Positions 45,660-55,727 of a stretch of 64,000 nt of DNA are shown here, piece after piece. The position numbers were made by a program, and so were the translations under genes. This DNA is from Rhizobium sp. (GTDB taxonomy: Bacteria; Pseudomonadota; Alphaproteobacteria; Rhizobiales; Rhizobiaceae): the NCBI GenBank assembly GCA_027533385.1, contig JAPZUE010000004.1:124001-188000 (forward strand), written 5' to 3'. The notes under the pieces were generated by a model, which made no database searches, was not told the origin of the DNA, and saw nothing but the letters and a program-made list of their open reading frames with translations. The stretch's first letter is position 1; every line of letters begins with the position of its first letter.

Positions 45660-46649
45660 TCAGGCTCCTTGCAGGCGGGTCATCAGCCGTTCGGACAGGG
45701 CCGTGGCGCTTTCCACCGCCGCTTCGACGCGGTTGCCGAGGCACCAGTCGCCGCAGGCGCCGAGCCCAAGCGCCGCATCGAAGAGGAAAGACTGGCCGAC
45801 CGGCTTCTCGACATTGGCGTAGCGCCAGCGATGCAGGTCGATCCAGGCGGCTGTCGAGAAGTCCCTGCCCAGAAGCTGCTTGAGGGACTGGAGCATCTCG
45901 GCCTGAACCTCGCTACGGTCACGCTCCAGATTGGCCTCGGCCCAATCGTTTCGGCTGTGGATGGTGAGCGCGGTCCTGCCGGATCGGCCCGGCTTGCTTG
46001 CCTCAACGGCAATCCAGCTGAGCACGGGGGCTTCGATGCGCGCGGCCTCGAAGCCGAGGTCCAGCGGGCCATTGAGGCCGATCATCAGGGTAAAGCAGCC
46101 GCTTATGCGGACACTGGCCAAAGCTTCTCGACCGGAAAACGCCTCCGGCATCAGCCGGCTGGTCTGTGGTGCCGGAGCGGTGGAAATCACAAGATCGAAA
46201 CGGCCGAGATCCTGGCCTTCGCTATCGGTGAGTGACCAGCCATCTTCGGCACGCTTCAGTGCGGCAACCGTCGCTTCCTTGCGGATCTGAAGGCCATCGG
46301 CCAATCCGTTTGCCAGGCCGCTCATGCTGGGCAGCCCGATATAGCGCGGTTCCGGTGGGCGGCTGTCGTTCACCAGTCCGTCTGCGGTCAGTGTGTGCAC
46401 CGCGTTTGGCCAAATGCCGGCATTGCCCGCCTCGACGGCCCCTTCCGCAACCGACCGGAATGCCGGCGAGCGGGCTGTGAAATACTGGGCGCCGTGGTCG
46501 AAGGCAAAGCCCTCCCGACGGCGGTTCGCCATACGCCCGCCCAGGCCCCGGCTCTTTTCGAAGATGGTCACGTCGGCAGCCGGCGAAGTCGCCCGTGCGA
46601 GCGTGATGCCGGCGATGCCAGCCCCGATGATGGCAATGGAAGTTTTCAC
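45660..46649 (-). CDS. Renalase-like FAD-dependent amine oxidase/NAD(P)-binding protein
   Basis: 329-residue flavoprotein with the dinucleotide motif IIGAGIAGITLARA at residues 6-19, the adenine-ribose Glu in IFEKSRGLGGRMANRR, the FDHGAQYFTA block typical of renalase-like oxidases, and a C-terminal FAD motif LGACGDWCLGNRVEAAVESA. Substrate unknown. Start is GTG at 46649 with AGAGGA upstream. Bacterial renalase-like proteins often sit in ECF/photooxidative-stress regulons, in line with the sigma factor here, but that link is inferred. Confidence 0.8.
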   Translation of the reverse strand: MKTSIAIIGAGIAGITLARATSPAADVTIFEKSRGLGGRMANRRREGFAFDHGAQYFTARSPAFRSVAEGAVEAGNAGIWPNAVHTLTADGLVNDSRPPEPRYIGLPSMSGLANGLADGLQIRKEATVAALKRAEDGWSLTDSEGQDLGRFDLVISTAPAPQTSRLMPEAFSGREALASVRISGCFTLMIGLNGPLDLGFEAARIEAPVLSWIAVEASKPGRSGRTALTIHSRNDWAEANLERDRSEVQAEMLQSLKQLLGRDFSTAAWIDLHRWRYANVEKPVGQSFLFDAALGLGACGDWCLGNRVEAAVESATALSERLMTRLQGA

Positions 46650-46693
46650 GCAATTCCTCTCTCAAGCGCTTGGCGCATCGAGCTTTACGCGGT

Positions 46694-47590
46694 TCAGCCG
46701 TCTGTGGATTTGCCGTCTTCGCTCGCTTCCAGCAATGGCCGGATGAGCGGATTGGGAAAGCGGCGCTTCACGGTCACGGCAAAGAAGGATTCGATCATGC
46801 CGGGTAGCGCATCGAATTCCACCAGCGTGCCGGCCTCGAGCTCGCCCTTGACGACGATCGGTGGCAGAACGGCAAGGCCGGCACCTTCCCGGGCCAGCAG
46901 ACGCATCATCGCCATGTCGTCGACTTCCGCCGCGATCTGCGGGGTGATGCCGAGGCGCGCGACGAGTGCTTCGAATTGCGAGCGCACACCGCTTTCGAGC
47001 GTCGGCAGGATCACCGGATGCTCGGTCAGCAGATCGCCAAGTGTGGCGCCCGGTTTGCCATAGGACGGCTTGCCGATCAGGCTGACGCGCTGCTGATAAA
47101 CATGCTGGGCGATGAAGGGTGTCACCGAGTCGGCCATCGGGGCCTGGTTGAGGAGGACGATGTCGAGGTTCAATGCTTCGAGCGCGCCAAGAAGCTCGCT
47201 GGTGCTGCCGGAGCGCAGTATCATGTCGACGTCGGAGCGTCCCAGGATCGGGCGCAGGAACTCCATCTGGAAGTTGCGGGAGAGCGTGGCGAGCGCGCCG
47301 ATGCGGATGGCGCGGCGGGTTCTGCCGGTCTCCTTCAAGGTTTCCACAAGTTCTTCACCGGCTGAAAAGATCGTATCGGCATGGTCGAGCGCGATCCGAC
47401 CGGCTTCTGTGAGATACAGCTGTCGTCCGCGCCGTTCGAAAAGGGCGTGGCCCAACCGCTCTTCCAGCTGCTTTATCTGGATGGAAAGCGCCGATTGCGA
47501 GAGATTTAAGCGTTCTGCCGTGCGTGTGAGGTTGCCGTCATGGGCAACGGCGCGAAAATAACGGAGATGGTGATAGTTCAGCTCTGACAT
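46694..47590 (-). CDS. LysR-family regulator, NhaR-like, beside dabBA
   Basis: 298-residue LysR-type regulator. The helix-turn-helix is at residues about 5-65 (YHHLRYFRAVAHDGNLTRTAERLNLSQSALSIQIKQLEERLG in segments); the N-terminus resembles NhaR. The effector domain follows. Transcribed divergently from dabB with 124 bases between, so it most likely controls the inorganic-carbon genes in response to CO2/bicarbonate, ions or pH. This is inference from position. Confidence 0.87.
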   Translation of the reverse strand: MSELNYHHLRYFRAVAHDGNLTRTAERLNLSQSALSIQIKQLEERLGHALFERRGRQLYLTEAGRIALDHADTIFSAGEELVETLKETGRTRRAIRIGALATLSRNFQMEFLRPILGRSDVDMILRSGSTSELLGALEALNLDIVLLNQAPMADSVTPFIAQHVYQQRVSLIGKPSYGKPGATLGDLLTEHPVILPTLESGVRSQFEALVARLGITPQIAAEVDDMAMMRLLAREGAGLAVLPPIVVKGELEAGTLVEFDALPGMIESFFAVTVKRRFPNPLIRPLLEASEDGKSTDG

Positions 47591-47592
47591 TC

Positions 47593-47607
47593 TTCTATTT
47601 TATAGAA
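47593..47607. promoter_or_regulatory. LysR-type T-N11-A box upstream of dabB
   Basis: TTCTAT-TTT-ATAGAA (47593-47607) is a perfect 15-bp inverted repeat with the T-N11-A geometry of LysR recognition sites. It sits three bases upstream of the LysR gene start and about 108 bases before dabB, as expected for an autoregulatory and activating site. Confidence 0.65.
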
Positions 47608-47714
47608 CGAATTTAGAGAAACAATGAATTTTTATTGCGATCACATCGCTGATAACAGGTCTGTGAGATCGCCGCTGCCTCCTCCCAAGCAGCGGCCCAG
47701 ACCGGAGACATGCC

Positions 47715-49298
47715 GTGATCCACATGCTGCCGCTTCTTGCACCGTTGCTGCTTGCCGGTGCCGCATTCTACGCCTTCCAGGCGCCGGGGCTTCGCCCGCG
47801 TCTGGCCATCCGCGTTGCCGAATTCGCCGCGCTCGGTTCGATCCTCGTGGCGGTGCTTTCCGCTGTCGTTCTGGCGCTCCAGGGGCCGGGAACCAGCCCG
47901 GCAATCGGCTACAGCTACTTCGCGCTTGCCTCGCGGCTCGACCTCGTCAGCCTGGTCATGCTGCTGCTGGTTTCCTTCATCGGCTGGGTGGTGCTGCGCT
48001 ATGCCGGCACCTTCCTCGACGGGGAGGAGCGCCAGGGCCCATTTACGGGCTGGATGACGGCGACGCTTGCGGCAGTCCTGTTTCTTGTCCAGTCGGGCAC
48101 GCTGCTGCAGCTCGTCATCGGATGGGTTGCGACGAGCATTCTGCTGCACCAGTTGCTGCTCTTCTACCCCGATCGGATTGCCGCCCAGCGGGCAGCGCGC
48201 AAGAAGTTCATCGTTTCGCGCATCGGTGATGTTGCGCTGATCGGCGCCGTTATCCTGCTTGCGATTTCCTTCGGTACCGGCGACATCGCCACCATCCTTG
48301 CCGCAGCGCGTGAGGGCGAAGGCCTGCCGCTGACGATCGCTGCCGCGGCCCTTGTCGCGCTCGCAGCCCTTCTGAAGTCCGCGCAGTTCCCGACGCATGG
48401 CTGGCTCACCGAAGTCATGGAGACACCGACCCCGGTGTCGGCTCTCCTGCATGCCGGGGTCGTCAATGCTGGCGGCTTCCTCCTGATCCGCTTTGCCGAT
48501 GTCATGCTGCAGGCGCCGGTGGTGCTCGCGGTGCTGGTCATGGTCGGCGGCTTCACGGCGCTGTTCGGCAGTCTCGTGATGCTCACCCAATCGGCGGTAA
48601 AGACCTCGCTCGCCTGGTCGACGGTCGCGCAGATGGGCTTCATGATCCTGCAGTGTGGTCTGGCGCTCTTCCCGATCGCACTGCTGCACATCGTCGCCCA
48701 CTCGCTCTACAAGGCGCATGCCTTCCTCGCCTCCGGCTCGGCCATCGAGACGGTTGCCTCGATCCGGCGCCCCGGTCCGGTCGCGATCCCGAACGCCAAG
48801 GCGGTCGGACGCGCCTTCCTGCTGGCGCTGACCATCTACGCGGTCATCGGTGTGCTCTTCGGCTTTGCCGACAAGCCGCCGCAGGCGCTGGCACTCGGTG
48901 CGATCCTGATCTTCGGCGTCGCCTATCTGATCGCGCAAGGGTTGGCGGATGCCGCGCCTCGCGCGCTCACCTGGCGGACCTCGCTCTACTCGATCTCCGC
49001 AGCCACGGCCTACTTTGCCCTGCAGCGTGTCTCCGACAGTCTGATGCTTGGCACGCTGCCGGCGACGCCGCAGCCAGGGCCTCTGGAATGGACGCTGATG
49101 CTGCTGACCGTGGTTACCTTCGGCGTGGTCGCCGTCGCTCAGTCGCTCTTCCCGCTCTGGGCCTATCATCCGGCGGCGGCGGGCCTGCGCGTCCATCTCG
49201 CCAACGGCCTCTATGTGAATGCCCTGTTTGATCGCCTGCTCGGTGGCTGGACGCTTCCGCGCACCACCTCCGCAACGCCTGCTTCCGTGAAGGAGTGA
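47715..49298 (+). CDS. dabB: DabB-like NuoL-family membrane subunit of the inorganic-carbon transporter
   Basis: 527-residue protein of the proton-translocating NADH-quinone oxidoreductase subunit L/Mrp family with 13 or so helices and the conserved [30 protein letters not shown] block (in segments) around residue 220. On its own it would not be a respiratory gene: no other nuo genes are present and it is coupled to a DUF2309 (DabA) gene 4 bases downstream. The DabA-DabB pair converts CO2 to bicarbonate vectorially using the cation gradient. Start is GTG 47715 with GGAGAC upstream. Confidence 0.9.
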   Translation: MIHMLPLLAPLLLAGAAFYAFQAPGLRPRLAIRVAEFAALGSILVAVLSAVVLALQGPGTSPAIGYSYFALASRLDLVSLVMLLLVSFIGWVVLRYAGTFLDGEERQGPFTGWMTATLAAVLFLVQSGTLLQLVIGWVATSILLHQLLLFYPDRIAAQRAARKKFIVSRIGDVALIGAVILLAISFGTGDIATILAAAREGEGLPLTIAAAALVALAALLKSAQFPTHGWLTEVMETPTPVSALLHAGVVNAGGFLLIRFADVMLQAPVVLAVLVMVGGFTALFGSLVMLTQSAVKTSLAWSTVAQMGFMILQCGLALFPIALLHIVAHSLYKAHAFLASGSAIETVASIRRPGPVAIPNAKAVGRAFLLALTIYAVIGVLFGFADKPPQALALGAILIFGVAYLIAQGLADAAPRALTWRTSLYSISAATAYFALQRVSDSLMLGTLPATPQPGPLEWTLMLLTVVTFGVVAVAQSLFPLWAYHPAAAGLRVHLANGLYVNALFDRLLGGWTLPRTTSATPASVKE

Positions 49299-49302
49299 AC
49301 CG

Positions 49303-51717
49303 ATGACCGAGACGACCACAATCGACACCTTGCATGGCGAAGCGCTTGCCCGGGCGGCAGATCAGGCAGTGCGGGCGATCCCGCCGGCCTGGCCGCTGAC
49401 GGCGACCGTTGCCGTCAATCCCTTCCTTGGCCAGATCAGCGAAACAATCGATCACACCGCAGCCCGGCTGGCCCGGATCGGTGGCGTCCGGCTGGCTCTG
49501 CCGCGCAAGCACTATGCCGACCTGATCGCCAAGGGCGAGATCACGGACGAGGATCTGGTCGCAGCACTCCAGTCGAGCACGCTGCTCAACCGGATCGATC
49601 TGCCGGCGCTGAAGGCGGCGGTCGCAGAAGAGCCGCAAGCGGTTGCTGCGCTGCCGACCATTGCGGAGCTTGCCGCACGGGCCACGGGCAAGGACTGGCC
49701 GGGGCTGGTCTCCGAGCGCATCGGCACCTTTGCGGCCGGCTTCTTCGACCAGGGACAGGCACTCTGGGCCGCATCCCGGCGGAACGGGCTCTATGCCGCC
49801 TGGCGCGCCTTTGCCACCCACGACCTGACGCCTGAAATCATGGGCTTCAAGGGCTTCAGCATTCACGTCGACGAAACGCCGGAGACCCCGCATGGGGCGA
49901 TCGAGCGGGCAGCGGTGTCGCTCGGCCTCGGCGCCGAACCCGGCACCTATTTCCATCAACTTCTGCTGACCGTCGGTGGCTGGGCGCAGTATGCGCGCCA
50001 CATCCAGTTCAAGGCGGAGGTCGAAGGCCGCACGGATACGACGGCGCTTGAGCTGCTCGCGATCCGGCTGGTCTTCGAAGAGGCCCTTTACGCCCGGCAC
50101 AAGACGGCGATCGAAAGCGAGTGGCAGCAGGTGCGGCGCAGCCATGCCGAGCCGGTCAGCCCGGATTTCGATACCACCGTCGATGGGCTGCTCCAGATGG
50201 CGGCGGAGCGGGCAACACAACGCAAGCTCGCGGCCAAGCTTGCGGCACCCTCGACGGTCAAGGTCGCCGAGTTGCGGCCGGTGCTGCAGGCGGCCTTCTG
50301 CATCGACGTGCGGTCGGAAGTCTTCCGGCGCGCGCTCGAAAGCGTTGATCCGGGCGTACGCACGCTCGGCTTCGCCGGCTTCTTCGGTCTCGGCGCCAGC
50401 CACAGGGGTTTTGCCTCTGATGTTTCCGAACATCGTCTGCCGGTTCTCCTGAAGCCCTCGGTCTTCAGCTGCAGCGCTGTCGATCACGACCAGGATGCCG
50501 ATCAGCAGGCTCGGTTCAGCGCCCGCGCCACCCGCGCCTGGGGCCGTTTTAAGCTGGCCGCCGTCTCGTCCTTCGCGTTCGTCGAGGCGATGGGCCCGGT
50601 TTATGCGGGCAAGCTGATGCGTGATGGTCTCGGTTTCGGCAAGCGCAAAGGTCCTGATGCCGCCAAGCCGCGCTTTGCGCCGAGCCTCGATCTGGATACC
50701 CGTGCCGTGGTCGCCGAAACGGTGCTGAAGGCGATGTCACTGACGGAAGGTTTCGGCCGCTTCGTGCTGATCTCCGGTCATGGAGCGAATGTGGTCAACA
50801 ACCCCTATGCCAGCGCCCTTCACTGCGGCGCCTGCGGCGGCTATGCGGGCGACGTCAACGCGCGTCTGCTGGCCGATCTCTTGAACGATCGCGCCGTGCG
50901 GGAAAAGCTTGTGGCCAACGGGATTACCATCCCGGCCGACACCGTCTTCCTCGGTGGTCTGCATGATACGACCACCGATACCGTGACGCTGTTCGAGGAC
51001 GACCTTGAGAACGACATTCTGCCTCAAGACATCGTTCGCATCCGCCAGTGGCTTGCCCAGGCCGGCAGCCTGACGCGGGCAGAGCGGGCGCGCCGTCTGC
51101 CGCGGGCGACGGCGGACCGTGTCATCGAGCGCAGCAAGGACTGGTCGGAAGTCCGGCCAGAGCTCGGGCTTGCCGGTTGCCGCGCCTTTATTGCAGCACC
51201 GCGCATCCGGACCGCAGGCCGGTCACTGGAAGGGCAGGCCTTCTTGCATGACTATGTCTGGAAGAAGGATGAGGGCTTCAAGATCCTCGAACTCATCCTG
51301 ACGGCTCCCGTCGTCGTCGCGAGCTGGATCAGCCTGCAGTATTTCGGCTCCTGCGTCGCGCCGTCGCTCTTTGGTGCCGGCAACAAGCTGCTGCACAATG
51401 TCGTCGGTGGCATCGGTGTCGTCGAGGGCAATGGCGGCAATATGCGGGCAGGGCTTCCCTGGCAGTCAGTGCATGACGGTGAGAATTTCGTCCACGAGCC
51501 GTTGCGTCTGACGGTTGCCGTCGAGGCACCGAAGGAGGCGATATCAGACATCCTGAAGCGGCATGCCCAGGTGCGCGCCCTCTTCGACAATGGTTGGCTG
51601 CATCTCTTCACGCTTGACGAGCAGGGCCAGATGGCCTGGCGCTATGCCGGCAATCTCGGCTGGACGGATGTCCGGCAGGGTGCTGCATCCGACGTTGAGC
51701 ACAAGGCCGCGAGCTGA
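49303..51717 (+). CDS. dabA: DabA-like beta-carbonic-anhydrase-type subunit (DUF2309)
   Basis: 804-residue DUF2309 protein, the size of DabA. The four residues corresponding to the zinc site of Halothiobacillus DabA are visible with identical spacing inside each pair: C333-x-D335 (FCIDVRSE) and H493 with C508 ([17 protein letters not shown]). They act as a carbonic-anhydrase-like centre at the membrane. Presence in a heterotroph points to supplying bicarbonate to carboxylases at air-level CO2 or to pH control. AAGGAG precedes the ATG, and a hairpin follows the gene. Confidence 0.93.
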   Translation: MTETTTIDTLHGEALARAADQAVRAIPPAWPLTATVAVNPFLGQISETIDHTAARLARIGGVRLALPRKHYADLIAKGEITDEDLVAALQSSTLLNRIDLPALKAAVAEEPQAVAALPTIAELAARATGKDWPGLVSERIGTFAAGFFDQGQALWAASRRNGLYAAWRAFATHDLTPEIMGFKGFSIHVDETPETPHGAIERAAVSLGLGAEPGTYFHQLLLTVGGWAQYARHIQFKAEVEGRTDTTALELLAIRLVFEEALYARHKTAIESEWQQVRRSHAEPVSPDFDTTVDGLLQMAAERATQRKLAAKLAAPSTVKVAELRPVLQAAFCIDVRSEVFRRALESVDPGVRTLGFAGFFGLGASHRGFASDVSEHRLPVLLKPSVFSCSAVDHDQDADQQARFSARATRAWGRFKLAAVSSFAFVEAMGPVYAGKLMRDGLGFGKRKGPDAAKPRFAPSLDLDTRAVVAETVLKAMSLTEGFGRFVLISGHGANVVNNPYASALHCGACGGYAGDVNARLLADLLNDRAVREKLVANGITIPADTVFLGGLHDTTTDTVTLFEDDLENDILPQDIVRIRQWLAQAGSLTRAERARRLPRATADRVIERSKDWSEVRPELGLAGCRAFIAAPRIRTAGRSLEGQAFLHDYVWKKDEGFKILELILTAPVVVASWISLQYFGSCVAPSLFGAGNKLLHNVVGGIGVVEGNGGNMRAGLPWQSVHDGENFVHEPLRLTVAVEAPKEAISDILKRHAQVRALFDNGWLHLFTLDEQGQMAWRYAGNLGWTDVRQGAASDVEHKAAS

Positions 51718-51737
51718 TTTCTGTCGGAGTGAAGCAA

Positions 51738-51762
51738 GCTGACGGCCGTTATGGCCGTCAGC
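51738..51762. terminator. Hairpin between convergent dabA and GH105 genes
   Basis: GCTGACGGCC (51738-51747) and GGCCGTCAGC (51753-51762) make a perfect 10-bp stem with loop GTTAT, 20 bases beyond dabA and 12 from the convergent gene. No T run, so termination efficiency is uncertain. Confidence 0.55.
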
Positions 51763-51774
51763 AAATCACCAGTA

Positions 51775-52908
51775 TCAGACGGCGCTTGCCGTCTGCAGCG
51801 TTTCCGCCTGAGGCGAAGTCGGAGCGGTCCTGTGCTCGGCAAGAATGCGTTCTGCTTCCGCCATCATCAGGGGGCCGACACCCTTGATGTCATCGGGTCG
51901 AATGGCCTCGGTCAGATAATAGGCGATGCTGCCGTCTCGATAGATGCCCTGGAAAGGTCCAAGGCCTGCGACACAGCAGATGTTCTGCAGCTGCCGCCGC
52001 CCGCCGTCCACAGGCCTGACTTCATGATCCGTCAGGGCTTGCAACGCCGATCGTCCGAGCGCTGCCTGCCGGTCGATTCCCAGTCGCTCCGACTTCTGCA
52101 GGGCATAGGCGAACATCGCCGTTGCCGAGCTTTCGGCATAATTGCCTTTCACGTCGGGCGCATCGATGACCTGGAGCCAGCGGTGATCCCTGGTCACAAG
52201 TGCGGCCAGACGCTCGTTGAGCGCTGCCAGGCGCCGTGCGAGATCGCGGCGGCTTGCGGCATCCGGCAGGTGTTCGATCACATCGACGAAGGCCATGGCC
52301 AACCATCCGATCGAGCGCGCCCAATGGGCGGGGGAGAGACCCGTATCGGGGTCCGCCCAGTCCTGCAGCCGCGATTCGTCATAGCCATGCCGATAGAGCC
52401 CGGAGGCTGCGTCGTGAGTTAGATCGAGGGCGGTCTTGAACTGTGCGACGGCATCGTCCACGAGGGCCGGGTCTTCCAGGGCAAGGCCGAGTTCGATCTT
52501 GAACGGCATGGCCATATAGAGACCATCGAGCCAGACCTGATGCGGGTAGCGTAGCTTGTGCCAGTAGGGGCCGCTGCCAATGCGGGGATGATGTACAAGC
52601 TGGCGACCCAGCTCTCTTGCGCCTTCCAGATAGCGTTGATTGCCCGTCAGACCGTGCAGATAGAGGAGGGCCCGGCCCGGCAGGATGTTGTCGATGTTGA
52701 ACTCGGTGATGCGGTAGTCGGACAGTCCTCCATCCGCATCCACCTGCGCGTCGACAAGACGGGTCAGATGATCGAGCCAGCGTCGATCACCGGTCGCCTC
52801 GTGGAGTGTGATGAGGCCGCGATAGAGGCAGCCGTCCTCATAACACCAGGCGCCGGCCTTGTAGGGTTCGTAATCGCGGGCGTAATCGTCGAAATAGGAA
52901 ATCAGCAT
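51775..52908 (-). CDS. GH105 unsaturated rhamnogalacturonyl/galacturonyl hydrolase
   Basis: 377-residue (alpha/alpha)6-barrel hydrolase of the YteR/GH105 family. It removes 4,5-unsaturated uronic acids from the non-reducing end of pectin oligomers by hydrating the double bond. The catalytic aspartate region is VWLDGLYMAMPF (D128) and the second helix motif is FNIDNILPGRALL. No signal peptide, so cytosolic, acting on oligomers imported by the Tog transporter. Last gene of the pectin operon, 6 bases after GH28. Confidence 0.87.
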   Translation of the reverse strand: MLISYFDDYARDYEPYKAGAWCYEDGCLYRGLITLHEATGDRRWLDHLTRLVDAQVDADGGLSDYRITEFNIDNILPGRALLYLHGLTGNQRYLEGARELGRQLVHHPRIGSGPYWHKLRYPHQVWLDGLYMAMPFKIELGLALEDPALVDDAVAQFKTALDLTHDAASGLYRHGYDESRLQDWADPDTGLSPAHWARSIGWLAMAFVDVIEHLPDAASRRDLARRLAALNERLAALVTRDHRWLQVIDAPDVKGNYAESSATAMFAYALQKSERLGIDRQAALGRSALQALTDHEVRPVDGGRRQLQNICCVAGLGPFQGIYRDGSIAYYLTEAIRPDDIKGVGPLMMAEAERILAEHRTAPTSPQAETLQTASAV

Positions 52909-52914
52909 CGGTCT

Positions 52915-54426
52915 TCATGGGTCCGGGTGAATGGAAGCGGGTGACAGGCCGGAAAGCCGGCTGAATTTTGTGTTTTCGGCGATGATGCCGGCATGGCGCA
53001 GTTCGGGCAGGTGGCAGGCCATTTCAGGTATGGCGGGTTTCGCATCGTCGCGATAGGCGATGCTCAAGCCATCGATCGACACGGCGTCGATCGTGGATTC
53101 CGGCAGTCCGTAAAAGACGGCGGCTGCGGTTTCAGCGCCCGAGACCTGCAGATTGCGGATGTCGATCCCGTCGATCTTCGGGGTGGTGACGGAGACGGGC
53201 AGAGCGATGCGGGATTGCACGTAGTCCGAGCGACCATCGGCATCGCAGAAGTAGAAGGCGTTGACGGCGATCGGGGTCGCGACATCCTCCATCCGGCAGT
53301 CCCGGACGCTGATGTTGGACACGGTGCCGCCCCGGCCACGCCGGGTCTTGATGCGCAGTCCGCGGTCGGTGCCGATGAAGTGGCAACGGCTGATGGCGAC
53401 ATCGCTGATGCCCTGGCTCATTTCGCTGCCCATGACGACAGCGCCGTGGCCACGCTGCATGAGGCAATTGCGGATGGCGACATTGCGGGTGGGGCGGTCA
53501 GGGCCGCCGCGCGGATCACGTTTGCCGGCCTTGATCGCCACGCAATCGTCGCCGACGGAAATGTCGAGGCCAACAAGGCGGATGTTCTGGCTGGATTCGG
53601 GGTTCAAGCCGTCGGTGTTGGGAGAATCAGGATGGTTGCGGATCGTCAGTCCGACCGCGAGCACGTCCTCGCAAAGGACGGGATGGACGGTCCAGGACGG
53701 GGAATTGCGGACCGTGATGCCGGCCAGTGTGAGCTGGCGGCAGCCGGACAGGAAGATGGTGCGTGGACGCCGGGCCCCGTCGCGGGTTTCCTTCGGCCAG
53801 GTCCACCAGTCGCCCCGGTCGCCGCCGCCGTCCACGATCCCCTTGCCGCAGATGGTGAGGTTCTCGCAATCGATTGCGTTCAGGAGGCTTGCGAAGCAGG
53901 CTTCGGCCACGCCTTCCCAGGTTCCCAAAACGCGCCCATCGGCGTGCCGGGCGGGCAATATGCGCCGTCTCTCGCGGGTGCCGATGTCCTGAAGGACTGC
54001 GCCGTCTTCGAGCAGCAGCGTCATGTCACTCTTCAGGAAAAGCGCGCCTGAAGTCCAGGAGCCGGCGGGCAGCCGGAGTGTTCCACCCGCCGGCACCGCA
54101 GCGATCGCGGACTGGATCGCCGTGGTATTGTCGTTGCTGTCGATCCGCGCACCGTGATCACGGATGTCGACCACGCCTGTTTCGGACGCGGTTTTGAAGG
54201 TTGCCCCACCGATCGCTGTCGAGAAGCGGTATTCGCGGTCCGGTTCGAGACCGTCGAGGGACAGCGCGACAGATGTCGCGCTGCCTGTCTTGACCGTCGT
54301 GCCGTCACCCAGTTGCAGCACCCACGGCAATGCCCGGTCGAGGGCGAACAGATGTGCGTCCGCTTCGATCGTCAGTGTTGCCGTCCTTGATGACAGGTGC
54401 AGCAGCTGGATGGGGCCGTCGGTCAA
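52915..54426 (-). CDS. GH28 polygalacturonase, probably cytosolic exo-acting
   Basis: 503-residue pectinase: an N-terminal fibronectin-like beta domain (residues about 1-85) then a right-handed beta-helix. Catalytic motifs in order are NTDGLNPESSQ, GDDCVAIK, the His in RGHGAVVMGSE, and RIKTRRG, the complete GH28 set. There is no signal peptide, so it probably trims imported oligogalacturonides. Start is a TTG at 54426 with AGGAGG 7 bases upstream, the Shine-Dalgarno overlapping the togB stop. Confidence 0.88.
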   Translation of the reverse strand: MTDGPIQLLHLSSRTATLTIEADAHLFALDRALPWVLQLGDGTTVKTGSATSVALSLDGLEPDREYRFSTAIGGATFKTASETGVVDIRDHGARIDSNDNTTAIQSAIAAVPAGGTLRLPAGSWTSGALFLKSDMTLLLEDGAVLQDIGTRERRRILPARHADGRVLGTWEGVAEACFASLLNAIDCENLTICGKGIVDGGGDRGDWWTWPKETRDGARRPRTIFLSGCRQLTLAGITVRNSPSWTVHPVLCEDVLAVGLTIRNHPDSPNTDGLNPESSQNIRLVGLDISVGDDCVAIKAGKRDPRGGPDRPTRNVAIRNCLMQRGHGAVVMGSEMSQGISDVAISRCHFIGTDRGLRIKTRRGRGGTVSNISVRDCRMEDVATPIAVNAFYFCDADGRSDYVQSRIALPVSVTTPKIDGIDIRNLQVSGAETAAAVFYGLPESTIDAVSIDGLSIAYRDDAKPAIPEMACHLPELRHAGIIAENTKFSRLSGLSPASIHPDP

Positions 54427-54437
54427 GCTCGTCCTCC

Positions 54438-55694
54438 TCAGATGCCGGTCAGCGCGCTGTTGATGCCGTCGATGATCTCGGCGGCGGCATCCTCGGCCGA
54501 AGCCTGGCCATAGGCGAAGGCTTCGAAGGTGCTGTCGAAGACATCCGTCACGCGCGGATGTTCGTTCAGCGGCGAGACGCCGACGCCCGAGCTTTCCAGC
54601 ACGATCTTGTTGGCTTCGACCTGCACGGGCTTGATCGAGCCTGCCTTGCTCAGTTCGTCCAGCGCAATCTTGCTCGAGGGGACGCCTCGGGTTGCGCCGA
54701 GGATCTTGATGGCTTCCGGCTCGTTCAGCATGCAGTTGATGATCTGGGCTGCTGCCTTCGGCTCCTTGCTGTTCTTCGAGATGGCAAAGAGCATTGACGG
54801 CTTGCGATAGACGCCTTCGGTCTTGGCGCCCTCAACCTGCAGCAGCTTGACTGGCACGAGTTGCTGGCCTTCCTCCAACGGACCGGAGATCTTCCCGTAG
54901 GTGCTGTCCCACTGATAGGTGCCGGCGATCTTGCCCTTGGCCCAGTCGGGGTTTTCGTGCAGCGGTGCGTTGCCGCCTGCTGCGACATCCTTCCAGGACT
55001 TGATCACGCCCTTGTCGACCATGGTCTGGTAGAATTTCAGGCCGTCAGCCAGTTCCTCGACGGTCCAGGCGACCTGGTTGGTCGCGGGATCGATCAGGTC
55101 CTTGCCGGTCTTCTGGGTGGTCCGCAGGATCACGATGAGACGTGCGTCAAGCGCCGTGCCTTCGAAGGGATAGTAATCCTGGCCGAGCTTTTCCTTCATC
55201 ACCGGGGCTGCGGCGAGCAGTTCGTCCCAGGTGGTTGGGATGGCGAGGCCCGCTTTGTCATAGGTCGTCTTGTTGAACATGAAGACGCGGCCGGTGGTCG
55301 AGACCGGCAACCCGTTCAGCTTGCCGTCAACGCTGCCGCTCTTCAGGTCGGTTTCCGACCACTGGCTGAGGTCGATCACATCCTTGAACTGGTTGAGGTC
55401 AACGAAGCCTTCGCCGTTCTTCGAGAAGATCGGCAGCCACGGCCAGTTGATCTGCATGATGTCGGCTTCGGTCTTGCCGGCAAGCTGTGTGGTGATCTTC
55501 TCCTGGTGGCCGGTCCAGCCGGTGAATTCCGGCGAGATGGTGTGGCCGAACTTTCCGCCGCACACCTTCAGGGCTTCCTGTGTGGCAACGTGGCGATCGT
55601 CGCTGCCCCACCAGGACATGCGAAGATCGGCAGCATAGGCTGTGCTCAGGCTGGTTGCCGCAAGAAGTGCGGCGGTCATGATCAAGGTTCTCAT
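54438..55694 (-). CDS. togB: Oligogalacturonide ABC transporter substrate-binding protein TogB-like
   Basis: 418-residue family 1 solute-binding protein with a signal peptide (MRTLIMTAALLAATSLSTAYA, cut before ADLRMSWWG). It follows togA in a togM-togN-togA-togB order, the same as the Dickeya oligogalacturonide importer, and is flanked by pectin enzymes. Start at 55694 is set by GGGAGGAG. A mono- or digalacturonate ligand is also possible. Confidence 0.87.
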   Translation of the reverse strand: MRTLIMTAALLAATSLSTAYAADLRMSWWGSDDRHVATQEALKVCGGKFGHTISPEFTGWTGHQEKITTQLAGKTEADIMQINWPWLPIFSKNGEGFVDLNQFKDVIDLSQWSETDLKSGSVDGKLNGLPVSTTGRVFMFNKTTYDKAGLAIPTTWDELLAAAPVMKEKLGQDYYPFEGTALDARLIVILRTTQKTGKDLIDPATNQVAWTVEELADGLKFYQTMVDKGVIKSWKDVAAGGNAPLHENPDWAKGKIAGTYQWDSTYGKISGPLEEGQQLVPVKLLQVEGAKTEGVYRKPSMLFAISKNSKEPKAAAQIINCMLNEPEAIKILGATRGVPSSKIALDELSKAGSIKPVQVEANKIVLESSGVGVSPLNEHPRVTDVFDSTFEAFAYGQASAEDAAAEIIDGINSALTGI

Positions 55695-55727
55695 TCTGGC
55701 TCCTCCCAAGTTAGAACGATGACGGCT

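Noticed and set aside
47613-49328. 571-codon minus-strand open frame opposite dabB
   Set aside because: Extremely Arg/Asp/Gln/Glu-rich shadow sequence; dabB on the plus strand has clear membrane helices and NuoL motifs.
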